Below, one piece after another: positions 19,528 through 27,933 of a stretch of DNA of 35,660 nucleotides. The stretch comes from Robiginitomaculum sp. (GTDB lineage Bacteria; Pseudomonadota; Alphaproteobacteria; Caulobacterales; Maricaulaceae), in the NCBI GenBank assembly GCA_015485155.1, contig WFUF01000011.1:1-35660 (forward strand), written 5' to 3'. The first letter of the stretch is position 1; each line of letters opens with the position of its first letter. The position numbers were made by a program, and so were the translations under genes. The notes under the pieces were generated by a model, which saw only the letters and a program-made list of their open reading frames with translations, was not told where the DNA came from and did no database searches.

Positions 19528-20505
19528 CTACATACGAGCCAAAGCGGCACCCCATGTAAACCCGCCGCCCAGGGCCTCAAACAGCACCAGATCATTCTTC
19601 TTGATACGCCCATCCTTTATGGCTACATCCAGTGCCAATGGAATAGATGCCGCAGATGTATTGCCATGATCAGCAACAGTAGAAATAACCTGATCACGGG
19701 CCAGTCCCATCTTTTTGGCAATGCCTTCTAAAATCCGCTCATTTGCCTGATGCGGAACAAACCAGTCAATATCACTTACATTTAGGCCTGTATCATCAAG
19801 CACCCGCGCTATGGCCCCGGAAATATTGGTCACTGCATGGCGAAATACCTTATTGCCACTCATTTGCAAATGACCAACGGTTTTGGTCTTCGATGGCCCG
19901 CCATCAACATAAAGTAATTCCTCATGACGACCATCAGAGCGAAGATGGGTGTGGATTATGCCCCTGTCACCCATTCCCGGCGCGCCCGGTTCACCGCGCA
20001 AAACAACAGCTCCAGCACCATCACCAAAAAGCACACATGTGGTGCGATCCTCCCAGTCCAGTATTCTGGAAAAGGTTTCAGCACCGACAACCATGGCGGT
20101 TCGCGCCTGCCCCCTAACTACGAAACTGTCAGCAATTGCCAGAGCATATAAAAACCCGGAGCAAACTGCATTTACATCAAAGGCAAAACCACGATACATG
20201 CCAATCTCACGCTGAACCATGGTTGCGGTGGCCGGGAATGTAAGATCAGGCGTCGCAGTTGCCAATACAATCAGATCCAGCTCCCCGGCTTCTACATTTG
20301 CATCTTTTAATGCCCGCTTTGCAGCATGCACCGCCATCATTGATGTGGTTTCACCACTGGCAGCGATATGGCGTCTCTTAATCCCTGTACGCTGGCGGAT
20401 CCATTCATCATTGGTATCAACCATATTTGCCAGATCATCATTACTTAAAACTTTCTTGGGCAAATAGCTGCCCACACCGGCAAATACACTGCGAAACCTA
20501 GTCAT
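19528..20505 (-). CDS. fabH: Beta-ketoacyl-ACP synthase III
   Basis: 325 residues, the usual length. The catalytic triad is seen as Cys115 (AVCSGF), His252 (VPHQAN) and Asn282 (GNTSAAS). FabH starts fatty-acid synthesis by condensing acetyl-CoA with malonyl-ACP in the cytoplasm. The ATG at 20503-20505 overlaps the plsX stop by 4 nt, so the two are translationally coupled. [12 protein letters not shown] and the C-terminal [11 protein letters not shown] are typical of the family. Confidence 0.98.
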   Translation of the reverse strand: MTRFRSVFAGVGSYLPKKVLSNDDLANMVDTNDEWIRQRTGIKRRHIAASGETTSMMAVHAAKRALKDANVEAGELDLIVLATATPDLTFPATATMVQREIGMYRGFAFDVNAVCSGFLYALAIADSFVVRGQARTAMVVGAETFSRILDWEDRTTCVLFGDGAGAVVLRGEPGAPGMGDRGIIHTHLRSDGRHEELLYVDGGPSKTKTVGHLQMSGNKVFRHAVTNISGAIARVLDDTGLNVSDIDWFVPHQANERILEGIAKKMGLARDQVISTVADHGNTSAASIPLALDVAIKDGRIKKNDLVLFEALGGGFTWGAALARM

Positions 20506-21545
20506 GAAGACGCTCCAGATTGTTTGCCGGCAAAGGTATTCAGGTTTTGCTGAATGATATCCATATAATCTGAGGCCGACATACGGCGCGCCACCTCCAG
20601 CGCATTGGAGAAACCTTCGGCATCAGTACCTCCATGGCTTTTAACCACAAGCCCGCCCAGCCCAAGGAACAAGCCGCCATTTGAGTTCTTCGGATCCATC
20701 TTGTCCTTCATTTTCTGGAAAGCACCACGACTTAGCAAAGCGCCAAACCGGTACAAGGGCCTGCTCATCAGGCTTTCTTTTAATACAGAAGCTGCAAGTT
20801 TAGCAGTGCCTTCAGCAGCTTTTAGGGCAACATTACCAGTAAAGCCATCTGTTACCACAACATCTGTGCTGCCAAGAGATATGTCATTTCCCTCGATAAA
20901 ACCGGAATAATTCATACGAAGATTAGCATCTCGAAGCAGTTGATCAGCTTCCCTTACTACATCATTACCCTTAACATCCTCGGTCCCAACATTTAACAGG
21001 CCCACGGTTGGATTGTCTTTCTTGTGAACAATCCGTGAGAAAGCCTCGCCTAAAATTGCAAACTCCACCAGTTGATGAGCACTGCACTCCACATTGGCGC
21101 CAACATCCAGCACTACGCTATAGCCATGGGGGGAAGGCCAGCTTGCGGCAATGGCCGGGCGGTGAACATTTTTCACCATGCCCAGCAAAACCTTGCCAAG
21201 CACCATCATCGCGCCGGTATTGCCTGCAGAAACTGCGGCATGGGCCTGATTTTCCTTAACGGCGCGAATTGCATTCCACATGCTGGAACCTCTGGCCCGG
21301 CGTATAGCCTGACTTGGCTTGTCGGTCATTGCTACAAAGGTATCTGTATGACGGACTTCGCAAAGGCTGGCAGCATTTGAGAATTTCTGCAAAAGCGGTT
21401 TTAGTATAGGTTCCTGACCGTGTAGTAATATTTTTGAGACTTTGTCTTTGGCGCTATCTGCAAATAAGTCTATTCCTTGTATGATCGCTTCGGGTGCATA
21501 ATCGCCACCCATTGCATCGACCGACAGGCAAACCGGTTCATTCAT
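20502..21545 (-). CDS. plsX: Phosphate acyltransferase PlsX
   Basis: 347 residues from the ATG at 21543-21545, chosen because GGAAG lies 8 nt upstream and the protein then begins [15 protein letters not shown], close to the family N-terminus. PlsX makes acyl-phosphate from acyl-ACP, feeding PlsY in phospholipid synthesis. [24 protein letters not shown] and [12 protein letters not shown] are family blocks. It is a peripheral membrane enzyme. The frame extends 22 codons further upstream without a ribosome site. It is coupled to fabH. Confidence 0.97.
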   Translation of the reverse strand: MNEPVCLSVDAMGGDYAPEAIIQGIDLFADSAKDKVSKILLHGQEPILKPLLQKFSNAASLCEVRHTDTFVAMTDKPSQAIRRARGSSMWNAIRAVKENQAHAAVSAGNTGAMMVLGKVLLGMVKNVHRPAIAASWPSPHGYSVVLDVGANVECSAHQLVEFAILGEAFSRIVHKKDNPTVGLLNVGTEDVKGNDVVREADQLLRDANLRMNYSGFIEGNDISLGSTDVVVTDGFTGNVALKAAEGTAKLAASVLKESLMSRPLYRFGALLSRGAFQKMKDKMDPKNSNGGLFLGLGGLVVKSHGGTDAEGFSNALEVARRMSASDYMDIIQQNLNTFAGKQSGASS

Positions 21546-21634
21546 CTGGCATACTTCCATTTTAGCGGCAGAACTGCACCTGACCGTTTTGCCGGGACGA
21601 TAGTCAGACACACGGCAACTGGCAATACATTGAA

Positions 21635-22180
21635 CTAATAAAAATCACTTTGAGCAAAATCCGGCCCTGCTCGCAATATTTGCTTTAAACTCTGGGAATT
21701 CAGGTTCTTTTCACTGGCAAAAACCCATTTACTTAGCTGTTTTACGAATTTTGTTTCTTCCGCGCCTTCGGCACCTGCCATGACATTTCGCAATAGGGCA
21801 ATTTGCATTTTTTCCTCTGAGCCCTCATCCAAAGCCTCATGATAAGCCCTGCTGCGACCGTAAAAGGCTTTGGCCATGGCCTTGATTTTCTTGCCAACCT
21901 GCGTGTCACTGGTGCCAAGTTCACGTACAGCCGTGTCCATATCATCAAACATGGCATCAAACAGCAATTGATCCAGCCGCTCTTCGGGCGATTTGACTCT
22001 TAAGGCACGCATAAGCAAAAACCCGTGCAGCACCAATAACTCAAATCTGCCATCTACAGTATCAGCAACCTTTCCCGGCCCAAAAAAACTGGTGTTGCGG
22101 GCGGCGCTTCTGATAAATTCGTAACAGGTTTTGCCTAATTTTTGCCGTTTTTTCCGATTAGAGAAAAACCAAAATCCCAT
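21635..22180 (-). CDS. Ubiquinol-cytochrome c chaperone (CBP3/UQCC1 family)
   Basis: 181 residues from ATG 22178-22180, which has AAGG 8 nt upstream and starts MGFWFFSNRKK; the frame continues to 22255 with a weaker site. The core VADTVDGRFELLVLHGFLLMRAL, LFDAMFDDMD and MAKAFYGRSRAYHEAL is the CBP3 domain, which in mitochondria assists cytochrome b assembly in the bc1 complex. The bacterial role is likely similar but less studied. The gene lies upstream of plsX on the same strand and is divergent from bamE, the common alphaproteobacterial arrangement. Confidence 0.92.
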   Translation of the reverse strand: MGFWFFSNRKKRQKLGKTCYEFIRSAARNTSFFGPGKVADTVDGRFELLVLHGFLLMRALRVKSPEERLDQLLFDAMFDDMDTAVRELGTSDTQVGKKIKAMAKAFYGRSRAYHEALDEGSEEKMQIALLRNVMAGAEGAEETKFVKQLSKWVFASEKNLNSQSLKQILRAGPDFAQSDFY

Positions 22181-22291
22181 CTGCCATGCCTTCTGTGTTT
22201 TTGGAGAGTTTTTCCAATAATATTCAACAAGAGGCTTGAAACTAACGTCACACATCTTTAGGTCAACAGTTCAATTAGCAATGAGATAAAA

Positions 22292-22780
22292 ATGAAACTG
22301 CTCACCAGCACAATTGTTTTAGGCGCAGTCTTGCTTGTGGCAACAAGTGCATGCACACCTATTTCACGCTCTCACGGATTTATTTCCGCCAAAGGCTCAC
22401 CCGGCGATGTAGAGGCCGGTGTTGACAGCAAATCAACCGTTTTAGCCAAATTTGGCACCCCTTCCACAACCGGAGTATTTGAAGAAGACACTTGGTATTA
22501 CATGTCGGAATTTCGCGAGCAGCTTGGATTTTTGAAGCCAAAAACCCAAAACAGAACCATTACAACTATCAAGTTTGCCGATAATGGCATGGTCTCTAAT
22601 GTTGATATCTATACCATAAAAGACGGAAAGCTGGTTTCGCTGGTTGGCAGAAAAACTCCGACCCGGGGACGGGAGTTGACCATTTTGGAGCAATTGCTGG
22701 GTAATGTGGGCAGATTGCCACAAGGAACCATGGGTCAGCAAAACCTGCCCGGCGGAGCTGGTGGCCCTCGTCGGCAATAA
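22292..22780 (+). CDS. bamE: Outer membrane assembly lipoprotein BamE (SmpA/OmlA family)
   Basis: 162 residues. A lipoprotein signal ends at TSAC with Cys21. The SmpA/OmlA fold is seen in GVDSKSTVLAKFGTPSTTGVF, DTWYYMSE and ITTIKFADNGMVSNVDIY. BamE is a small periplasmic subunit of the BAM complex that inserts beta-barrel proteins. The C-terminal 40 residues, ending in a Gly/Pro-rich tail, go beyond the minimal domain, as in other alphaproteobacteria. It is monocistronic and divergent from the bc1 chaperone gene. Confidence 0.93.
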   Translation: MKLLTSTIVLGAVLLVATSACTPISRSHGFISAKGSPGDVEAGVDSKSTVLAKFGTPSTTGVFEEDTWYYMSEFREQLGFLKPKTQNRTITTIKFADNGMVSNVDIYTIKDGKLVSLVGRKTPTRGRELTILEQLLGNVGRLPQGTMGQQNLPGGAGGPRRQ

Positions 22781-22807
22781 GCTTACTGTCTGCGCTAAAT
22801 ATATTGC

Positions 22808-24622
22808 TTACGGTTTTTTAGGCTCATGAGCCGGCAGCCGGTTTCCGTCCTTATCTACTGCAATGCACGGCAGCTTATACCAAAAACAGCTTCCCTCACC
22901 TACTTTGCTCTCAAGCCCGATTTCCCCACCCATCAGCTCGACCAATTGCCGACAAATAGCCAGCCCCAGCCCGGTGCCTCCAAATTTGCGCGTAATAGTG
23001 TCATCCGCTTGGGAAAAACGATCAAATATTCTGTCTTGCACATCTTCTGGTATGCCAACGCCGGTATCGACAATTTTGGAAATTGTCCACTGCCCGCCGG
23101 TTTTACCCGCAGGCGGTTCACACATATCCACAGATAATCGTATGGATCCTGAATCGGTGAATTTAATCGCATTTGAAACCAGATTTACACCAACCTGGCG
23201 AATACGCGTTGAGTCTCCAATGCAAAATTCAGGAACATCATCAGCAACAGTGCATGAATATTCCAGCCCCTTGTCCAGCGCCATTTGTTTCAGCGGCATC
23301 TGGGTTTTATGCACCATGTCACGTAAGTTTATAACTTCGCGCTCCATTTCAAGTGCACCATAATCAAGTTTGGAAAAGTCAAGAATATCATTGATAAGGG
23401 ACAAAAGCAGATCAGCTGATGTCATGGCCACATCCAGGTCTTCGTGCTGTTCCTTGCTCAATCCTGATTGTTTTAAGACATGTAACATGCCCACCACACC
23501 ATTTAACGGCGTACGCAGTTCATGGCTCATTGTTGCCAGAAAGTTTGCTTTTGCTCTTTGTCCGGCCTCAGCCCTTACCGTGGCTGCATCGGCCACCTGC
23601 ACCGCCATTTCTGCTTTTTCACGCTCAGCAACCAATTCTTCTTCGCGGCGCTTAAAAGAGATAATTACGGCCATCGCATTGGCAATATCGGAAAGGTTTT
23701 CTTCTTCCACAGCCTGCAATCTGGTGTGCTGTTGCAAGATGATAAGCAAAACCCCAAGAATCTTATTCCCAATGGCAACAGGAATTGCGTATTTGATACT
23801 GGCAGCTTCATCCGGCGTATCAATCTGTGAAAACACCATGGTTTTGGTGCGCGCTGCCTTACCGCACAGCGGATCATCAAATGATATGACCCGATATGAT
23901 CGATTTTGCTCTGGTTCAAGATTATAATCACTAATCAAGGACATGTCCTGATTGCGCTCATTTACTAAAAAGATTGCTCCTGCCGGCTGCCGATCCGGCC
24001 AGTTAGCCGCAAAAAGAATGTTCAGCGCCTGATTTAGTATTTCAGGCAGGGTTTTTTCTTTTCTGTCCAGCTCGTACATATAATTTATCCGAACTGCGTT
24101 TTTTGCCTTGCGTTCAAAATATTTCTTGTCCGAATTCGCCTGTAATAAGCTGGTTACATCGGTACGAATGGAGACATAGCGTATGATAGCCCCGGTTTCG
24201 TCCTTAACCGGTCTGATCAGGGTTTTCACCCAATAATGATGCCCGTCCTTGGCCCGGTTCTTTATGGTTCCGCGCCAGTCTTCTCCGCGTTGAATTGTCT
24301 GCCACATACGCTTGAAGAATGAATCAGGATGAAAACCAGAACACAATATTGAGTGCGGAGCGCCGATTAATTCCTCATGACTATATCCGGACAATTTAAC
24401 AAAATTCTCATTCGCAGAAATGATATTTCCCTGCAAATCGCTCTCGGCAATGATTGAATGCTTATCTGATGCAGCCAGAATATCTTCGGAATAATCATAA
24501 CGCCCGGGTATATTGCCAGTTCCGGAAGGTTTGCTTGCAACAATTGCGGGCGCGGTAATTCCTGATACAGGAGTTGTAAGCGCTGCGGATATTTTGCTCT
24601 CTAATTCGCGAATATGTTTCAC
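22808..24622 (-). CDS. Soluble PAS-GAF sensor histidine kinase
   Basis: 604 residues with no membrane segment. A PAS/PAC domain (about 54-158) contains GNIISANENFVKLSGYS and the WRGTIKNRAKDG core. A GAF-like domain spans about 195-320, followed by a coiled linker. HisKA has FLATMSHELRTPLNG with phospho-acceptor His367. The HATPase has the N box around 480-484, DTGVGIP (519-525), FDRFSQ and GGTGLGL (548-554). There is no receiver domain and no adjacent regulator with an Asp, so its partner is unknown. The start is GTG with AAGG 8 nt upstream. It is convergent with bamE, with 27 bp between. Confidence 0.93.
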   Translation of the reverse strand: MKHIRELESKISAALTTPVSGITAPAIVASKPSGTGNIPGRYDYSEDILAASDKHSIIAESDLQGNIISANENFVKLSGYSHEELIGAPHSILCSGFHPDSFFKRMWQTIQRGEDWRGTIKNRAKDGHHYWVKTLIRPVKDETGAIIRYVSIRTDVTSLLQANSDKKYFERKAKNAVRINYMYELDRKEKTLPEILNQALNILFAANWPDRQPAGAIFLVNERNQDMSLISDYNLEPEQNRSYRVISFDDPLCGKAARTKTMVFSQIDTPDEAASIKYAIPVAIGNKILGVLLIILQQHTRLQAVEEENLSDIANAMAVIISFKRREEELVAEREKAEMAVQVADAATVRAEAGQRAKANFLATMSHELRTPLNGVVGMLHVLKQSGLSKEQHEDLDVAMTSADLLLSLINDILDFSKLDYGALEMEREVINLRDMVHKTQMPLKQMALDKGLEYSCTVADDVPEFCIGDSTRIRQVGVNLVSNAIKFTDSGSIRLSVDMCEPPAGKTGGQWTISKIVDTGVGIPEDVQDRIFDRFSQADDTITRKFGGTGLGLAICRQLVELMGGEIGLESKVGEGSCFWYKLPCIAVDKDGNRLPAHEPKKP

Positions 24623-24745
24623 GAAACCAACCTTTTCACCCCGTAATCACACAATGATGCGATTACTTAAAAAAATAGTTAAATAACAAGGTATTTTGCA
24701 GTATTGGTAAGGATAACAGCAGTGAAAAACCATAAAGCGGTATGA

Positions 24746-26380
24746 TTATACCAGCCTACTTTGTTTTAGGGCTGCAGCAATAAAACTGGAGAACAATGGG
24801 TGGGGTTCAAATGGCCTGGACTTCAGCTCCGGATGAAACTGTACACCAATGAACCATGGGTGATCGCTGATCTCGACAATTTCGGGCAATACCCCATCCG
24901 GAGACATGCCGGAGAATACAACGCCATGCTTAGCCAGAATATCTGCAAATGCGGCATTTGCCTCATATCGGTGCCGATGACGCTCTGTAATCCGTGTACT
25001 TTTATAAATACGCGCAGCCAGCGAACCTTCTTTTAACAGGGCCGGATATGCACCAAGACGCATGGTGCCGCCAAGGTCGTCTTTTGCCGATCGGCTTTGG
25101 CGGGCATTTCCCTTTATCCATTCGGTCATAAGTCCGACCACGGCTGTGCCTTCGCTGTGGATTTCGCTGGAAATGGCATCCTTGATGCCGGCAAGATTTC
25201 TGGAGGCTTCGATTACCGCCATTTGCATTCCGTAGCAAATTCCAAAATATGGAATTTTGCACTCACGAGCATAGCGTGCCGCCAATATCTTGCCTTCGGC
25301 TCCGCGTTCGCCAAAGCCACCAGGCACCAAAATGCCATCGACACCATCAAGAGCAGATAGGGAATGACTGTCACTTTCAAGGCTCTCACTATCGATCCAT
25401 TTGATATTCACCTTTACTGTATTGGCAATACCGCCATGAACCAGAGCCTCCATCAAAGATTTATATGCATCCGGCAATACAGTGTATTTACCGACCACCG
25501 CAATCGTCACTTCACCATCAGGCTCGTTAATGCGCCTTGAAATTTCCAGCCATCTGGAATGATCCGGAGGCGGGGCATCATTAAGCAGCTCAAAGCGATC
25601 CAGAACCACATCATCCAGCCCCTGCTCATGATAGGCCAAGGGTACATCATATATGGATTTGGCATCGTAGGCCGGTATTACAGCCTTCTCATCCACATTA
25701 CAAAACAGACCAATTTTACGGCGCTCAGATTCAGACAAAACCTGTTCACTTCGACACAGAAGCACATCTGGTTGAATGCCTATTGAGCGCAACTCCTTGA
25801 CCGAATGCTGTGTTGGTTTGGTTTTAAGCTCTCCTGCCACCCTTACAAAAGGCAATAGAGTAACATGAATATACAAGGCCCGCTGACGACCAATTTTTAA
25901 GCCAACCTGTCTGATTGCCTCAAAAAACGGCAAGGCCTCTATATCGCCAACGGTTCCGCCAATTTCACATAAGACAAAGTCCACATCACCGGCATCAGAA
26001 AGGACAAAATCCCGAATCTTATCAGTAACATGCGGCACGACCTGTACGGTGGCGCCAAGATAATCCCCTCTGCGCTCGGCCTCGATAATTTGTTGATAAA
26101 TGCGTCCGGTAGTCACATTATCGCTCTGGTGAGCTGATACCCCGGTAAAACGCTCATAATGGCCAAGATCAAGATCTGTCTCGGCACCATCATCAGTAAC
26201 AAACACCTCACCATGTTGATACGGAGACATGGTTCCGGGGTCGACATTCAAATATGGGTCAAGTTTACGCAGGCGTACGGAATATCCGCGCGACTGCAAC
26301 AAAGCGCCAAGAGCAGCAGAGGCCAGACCTTTTCCAAGAGAAGATACCACGCCCCCGGTTATGAATATATATCGGGACAT
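24746..26380 (-). CDS. pyrG: CTP synthase
   Basis: 544 residues, the standard length. The synthetase domain opens with [15 protein letters not shown], then [13 protein letters not shown] and a [20 protein letters not shown] block. The C-terminal class I glutamine amidotransferase has the nucleophile Cys382 (GICYGMQ) and a C-terminal HPE for the His/Glu pair. It converts UTP to CTP with glutamine nitrogen. It follows secG by about 56 bp on the same strand, the usual alphaproteobacterial secG-pyrG pair. Confidence 0.98.
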   Translation of the reverse strand: MSRYIFITGGVVSSLGKGLASAALGALLQSRGYSVRLRKLDPYLNVDPGTMSPYQHGEVFVTDDGAETDLDLGHYERFTGVSAHQSDNVTTGRIYQQIIEAERRGDYLGATVQVVPHVTDKIRDFVLSDAGDVDFVLCEIGGTVGDIEALPFFEAIRQVGLKIGRQRALYIHVTLLPFVRVAGELKTKPTQHSVKELRSIGIQPDVLLCRSEQVLSESERRKIGLFCNVDEKAVIPAYDAKSIYDVPLAYHEQGLDDVVLDRFELLNDAPPPDHSRWLEISRRINEPDGEVTIAVVGKYTVLPDAYKSLMEALVHGGIANTVKVNIKWIDSESLESDSHSLSALDGVDGILVPGGFGERGAEGKILAARYARECKIPYFGICYGMQMAVIEASRNLAGIKDAISSEIHSEGTAVVGLMTEWIKGNARQSRSAKDDLGGTMRLGAYPALLKEGSLAARIYKSTRITERHRHRYEANAAFADILAKHGVVFSGMSPDGVLPEIVEISDHPWFIGVQFHPELKSRPFEPHPLFSSFIAAALKQSRLV

Positions 26381-26436
26381 GGGAGCGCACTATATCTTAG
26401 ATTCGGGACGATTGAAAAGAGAAATGCTGTGATAAC

Positions 26437-26757
26437 TTACTCTGGCTCAGGTTTTTCCACAGGTATTTCAGCATCCAAAGCTTCAGGAGCGCTCTCTATC
26501 TGTTGCCCGATAATATCACTGTCTATGCTGCCCTTGCCCCAATTGGGAACAACGGTAAGCAGGATTGACATGACAAAAAAGGCCGCACCCAATATTCCTG
26601 TGGCCTTGGTAAGCATATCACCGGCTGCACGCCCTGACATTAAACCGCTGGGCCCACCACCCATTCCAAGCGCACCACCTTCGGATCGCTGTAACAGGAC
26701 AGCAACTACCAAAGCTACACTTATGATAAAATGAATAGTCAACAAAATAGTAGTCAT
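26437..26757 (-). CDS. secG: Preprotein translocase subunit SecG
   Basis: 106 residues from ATG 26755-26757. An in-frame TTG four codons upstream is possible but less likely. There are two membrane spans (about residues 5-20 and 53-70) around the conserved LLQRSEGGALG and a glycine-rich loop, then a short acidic tail. SecG joins SecYE in the inner membrane and aids SecA-driven export. It is upstream of pyrG in one operon. Confidence 0.95.
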   Translation of the reverse strand: MTTILLTIHFIISVALVVAVLLQRSEGGALGMGGGPSGLMSGRAAGDMLTKATGILGAAFFVMSILLTVVPNWGKGSIDSDIIGQQIESAPEALDAEIPVEKPEPE

Positions 26758-26818
26758 TGAAAATCTCAAAATCCGTATAAGCCCGCAAACAGGCGAAGCG
26801 GCTCCTCTTAGCGCAAGC

Positions 26819-27769
26819 TCAGGCAGATTGCCAGCCGCTTATCAACTGTTTCTGTAATTTATTGCGCAAGCTGGCCACAGTGCTTTGTATTTCATGTGTA
26901 TCCACGCTCATTTCATCGCCCCCGGCAAAAGCCATATAAGCACCCATCGCCAATTCCCGTATCAGCTTAAACTGTTTTGGGTCACGTTCCTGAGGATCCA
27001 GAACATCAGTGGTAATTTCGGTCAGGGCGCTGGCCAATTCCACCGCATCCGGCACACCATGGCCACGTAATCGCCGGCGCAATTCCCTGGCTGTTGCGTC
27101 AATTTCTTCCATGTCCATTGCTTCTGCTGCTGCCGGGTCATCTATCAGCACCTGCATGGCCACAACGACTTTCATCGCCAGACGACGTATCCGCTCTTTT
27201 GCCACATCTGCCTTGGCCGCGGTAATTTCCTGTTCCACCGCCATTTGCTCCTGTGCATTGCCTTCAGCAACTGCCTTTAGGGTATTTGGCGGCTGAAATG
27301 ACTTAACATGACCTGAACTGCGCGCAGTATCCCCCCTTCGATCTGGCCCGACATAATCACTGGTGACCACAAATTCCTTGCGATTAGTCACCAGCGAGCC
27401 CAAACGCTGTTTTAACTGTGCCGTGGAAAATGGTCGCAGTAATATGTCATCAATACCGCTATTGACCAGACCTTTAACATGAACAGACTCGCGTCCCCAG
27501 CTGGTAGTCACACAAACGACGAACGGATTATCACCAACTTCTCCGGTCCTGACCCTGCGCATAAGATCCCCAACACCACCGCCAGCATCATGGGACTCAG
27601 CTATAATCAGGTCAAATGTCTGTTTGGATACAAGCTCAGCAAACTTTGAAAATTCCGTGGTCATTTCAATATTGGTAAACCCGATCTCCACCAGTGAAGC
27701 CCGCGTCACCATTAAGTTATGGCGGGCCGGATCAAACAGGCAAACCCGGACATCTTCAAAATTTTTCAT
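26819..27769 (-). CDS. Response-regulator-like protein without the phosphoacceptor aspartate
   Basis: 316 residues from ATG 27767-27769, with AAGG 8 nt upstream; the frame extends to 27871 but without support. Residues 5-120 have a CheY-like fold. At the phosphorylation site the motif is FDLIIAES, with Glu58 where Asp is expected, and the conserved KPF lysine is arginine (LLRPF, Arg112), although the Thr/Ser site (VTTS) remains. The middle has DYVGPDRRGD, which I associate with a response-regulator-like family in alphaproteobacteria. The C-terminal 150 residues are helical. It probably signals by protein contact without phosphorylation. Confidence 0.85.
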   Translation of the reverse strand: MKNFEDVRVCLFDPARHNLMVTRASLVEIGFTNIEMTTEFSKFAELVSKQTFDLIIAESHDAGGGVGDLMRRVRTGEVGDNPFVVCVTTSWGRESVHVKGLVNSGIDDILLRPFSTAQLKQRLGSLVTNRKEFVVTSDYVGPDRRGDTARSSGHVKSFQPPNTLKAVAEGNAQEQMAVEQEITAAKADVAKERIRRLAMKVVVAMQVLIDDPAAAEAMDMEEIDATARELRRRLRGHGVPDAVELASALTEITTDVLDPQERDPKQFKLIRELAMGAYMAFAGGDEMSVDTHEIQSTVASLRNKLQKQLISGWQSA

Positions 27770-27933
27770 CGGATAGACCTTAAGCAAAGACAACAGTCGA
27801 TGTAGAACCCTAAAGCCAAATACTTTATAAGGTTTTACGTTCTTACAGCCAATTGCAGTAACCTGCCACAACCAAAATCAGGGCAGCACCACAATGTGCG
27901 CCCTGACTTGTCATACCAAAAGTCCGCTATTAA

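Noticed and set aside
19397-19555. N-terminal extension of IHF alpha
   Set aside because: IHF alpha is about 99-100 residues; the extension overlaps fabH and is not conserved-looking.
24735-24755. Terminator after pyrG
   Set aside because: A short GGTAT/ATACC inverted repeat is present, but the stem is only 5 bp and A/T-rich, without a directly following T-run.
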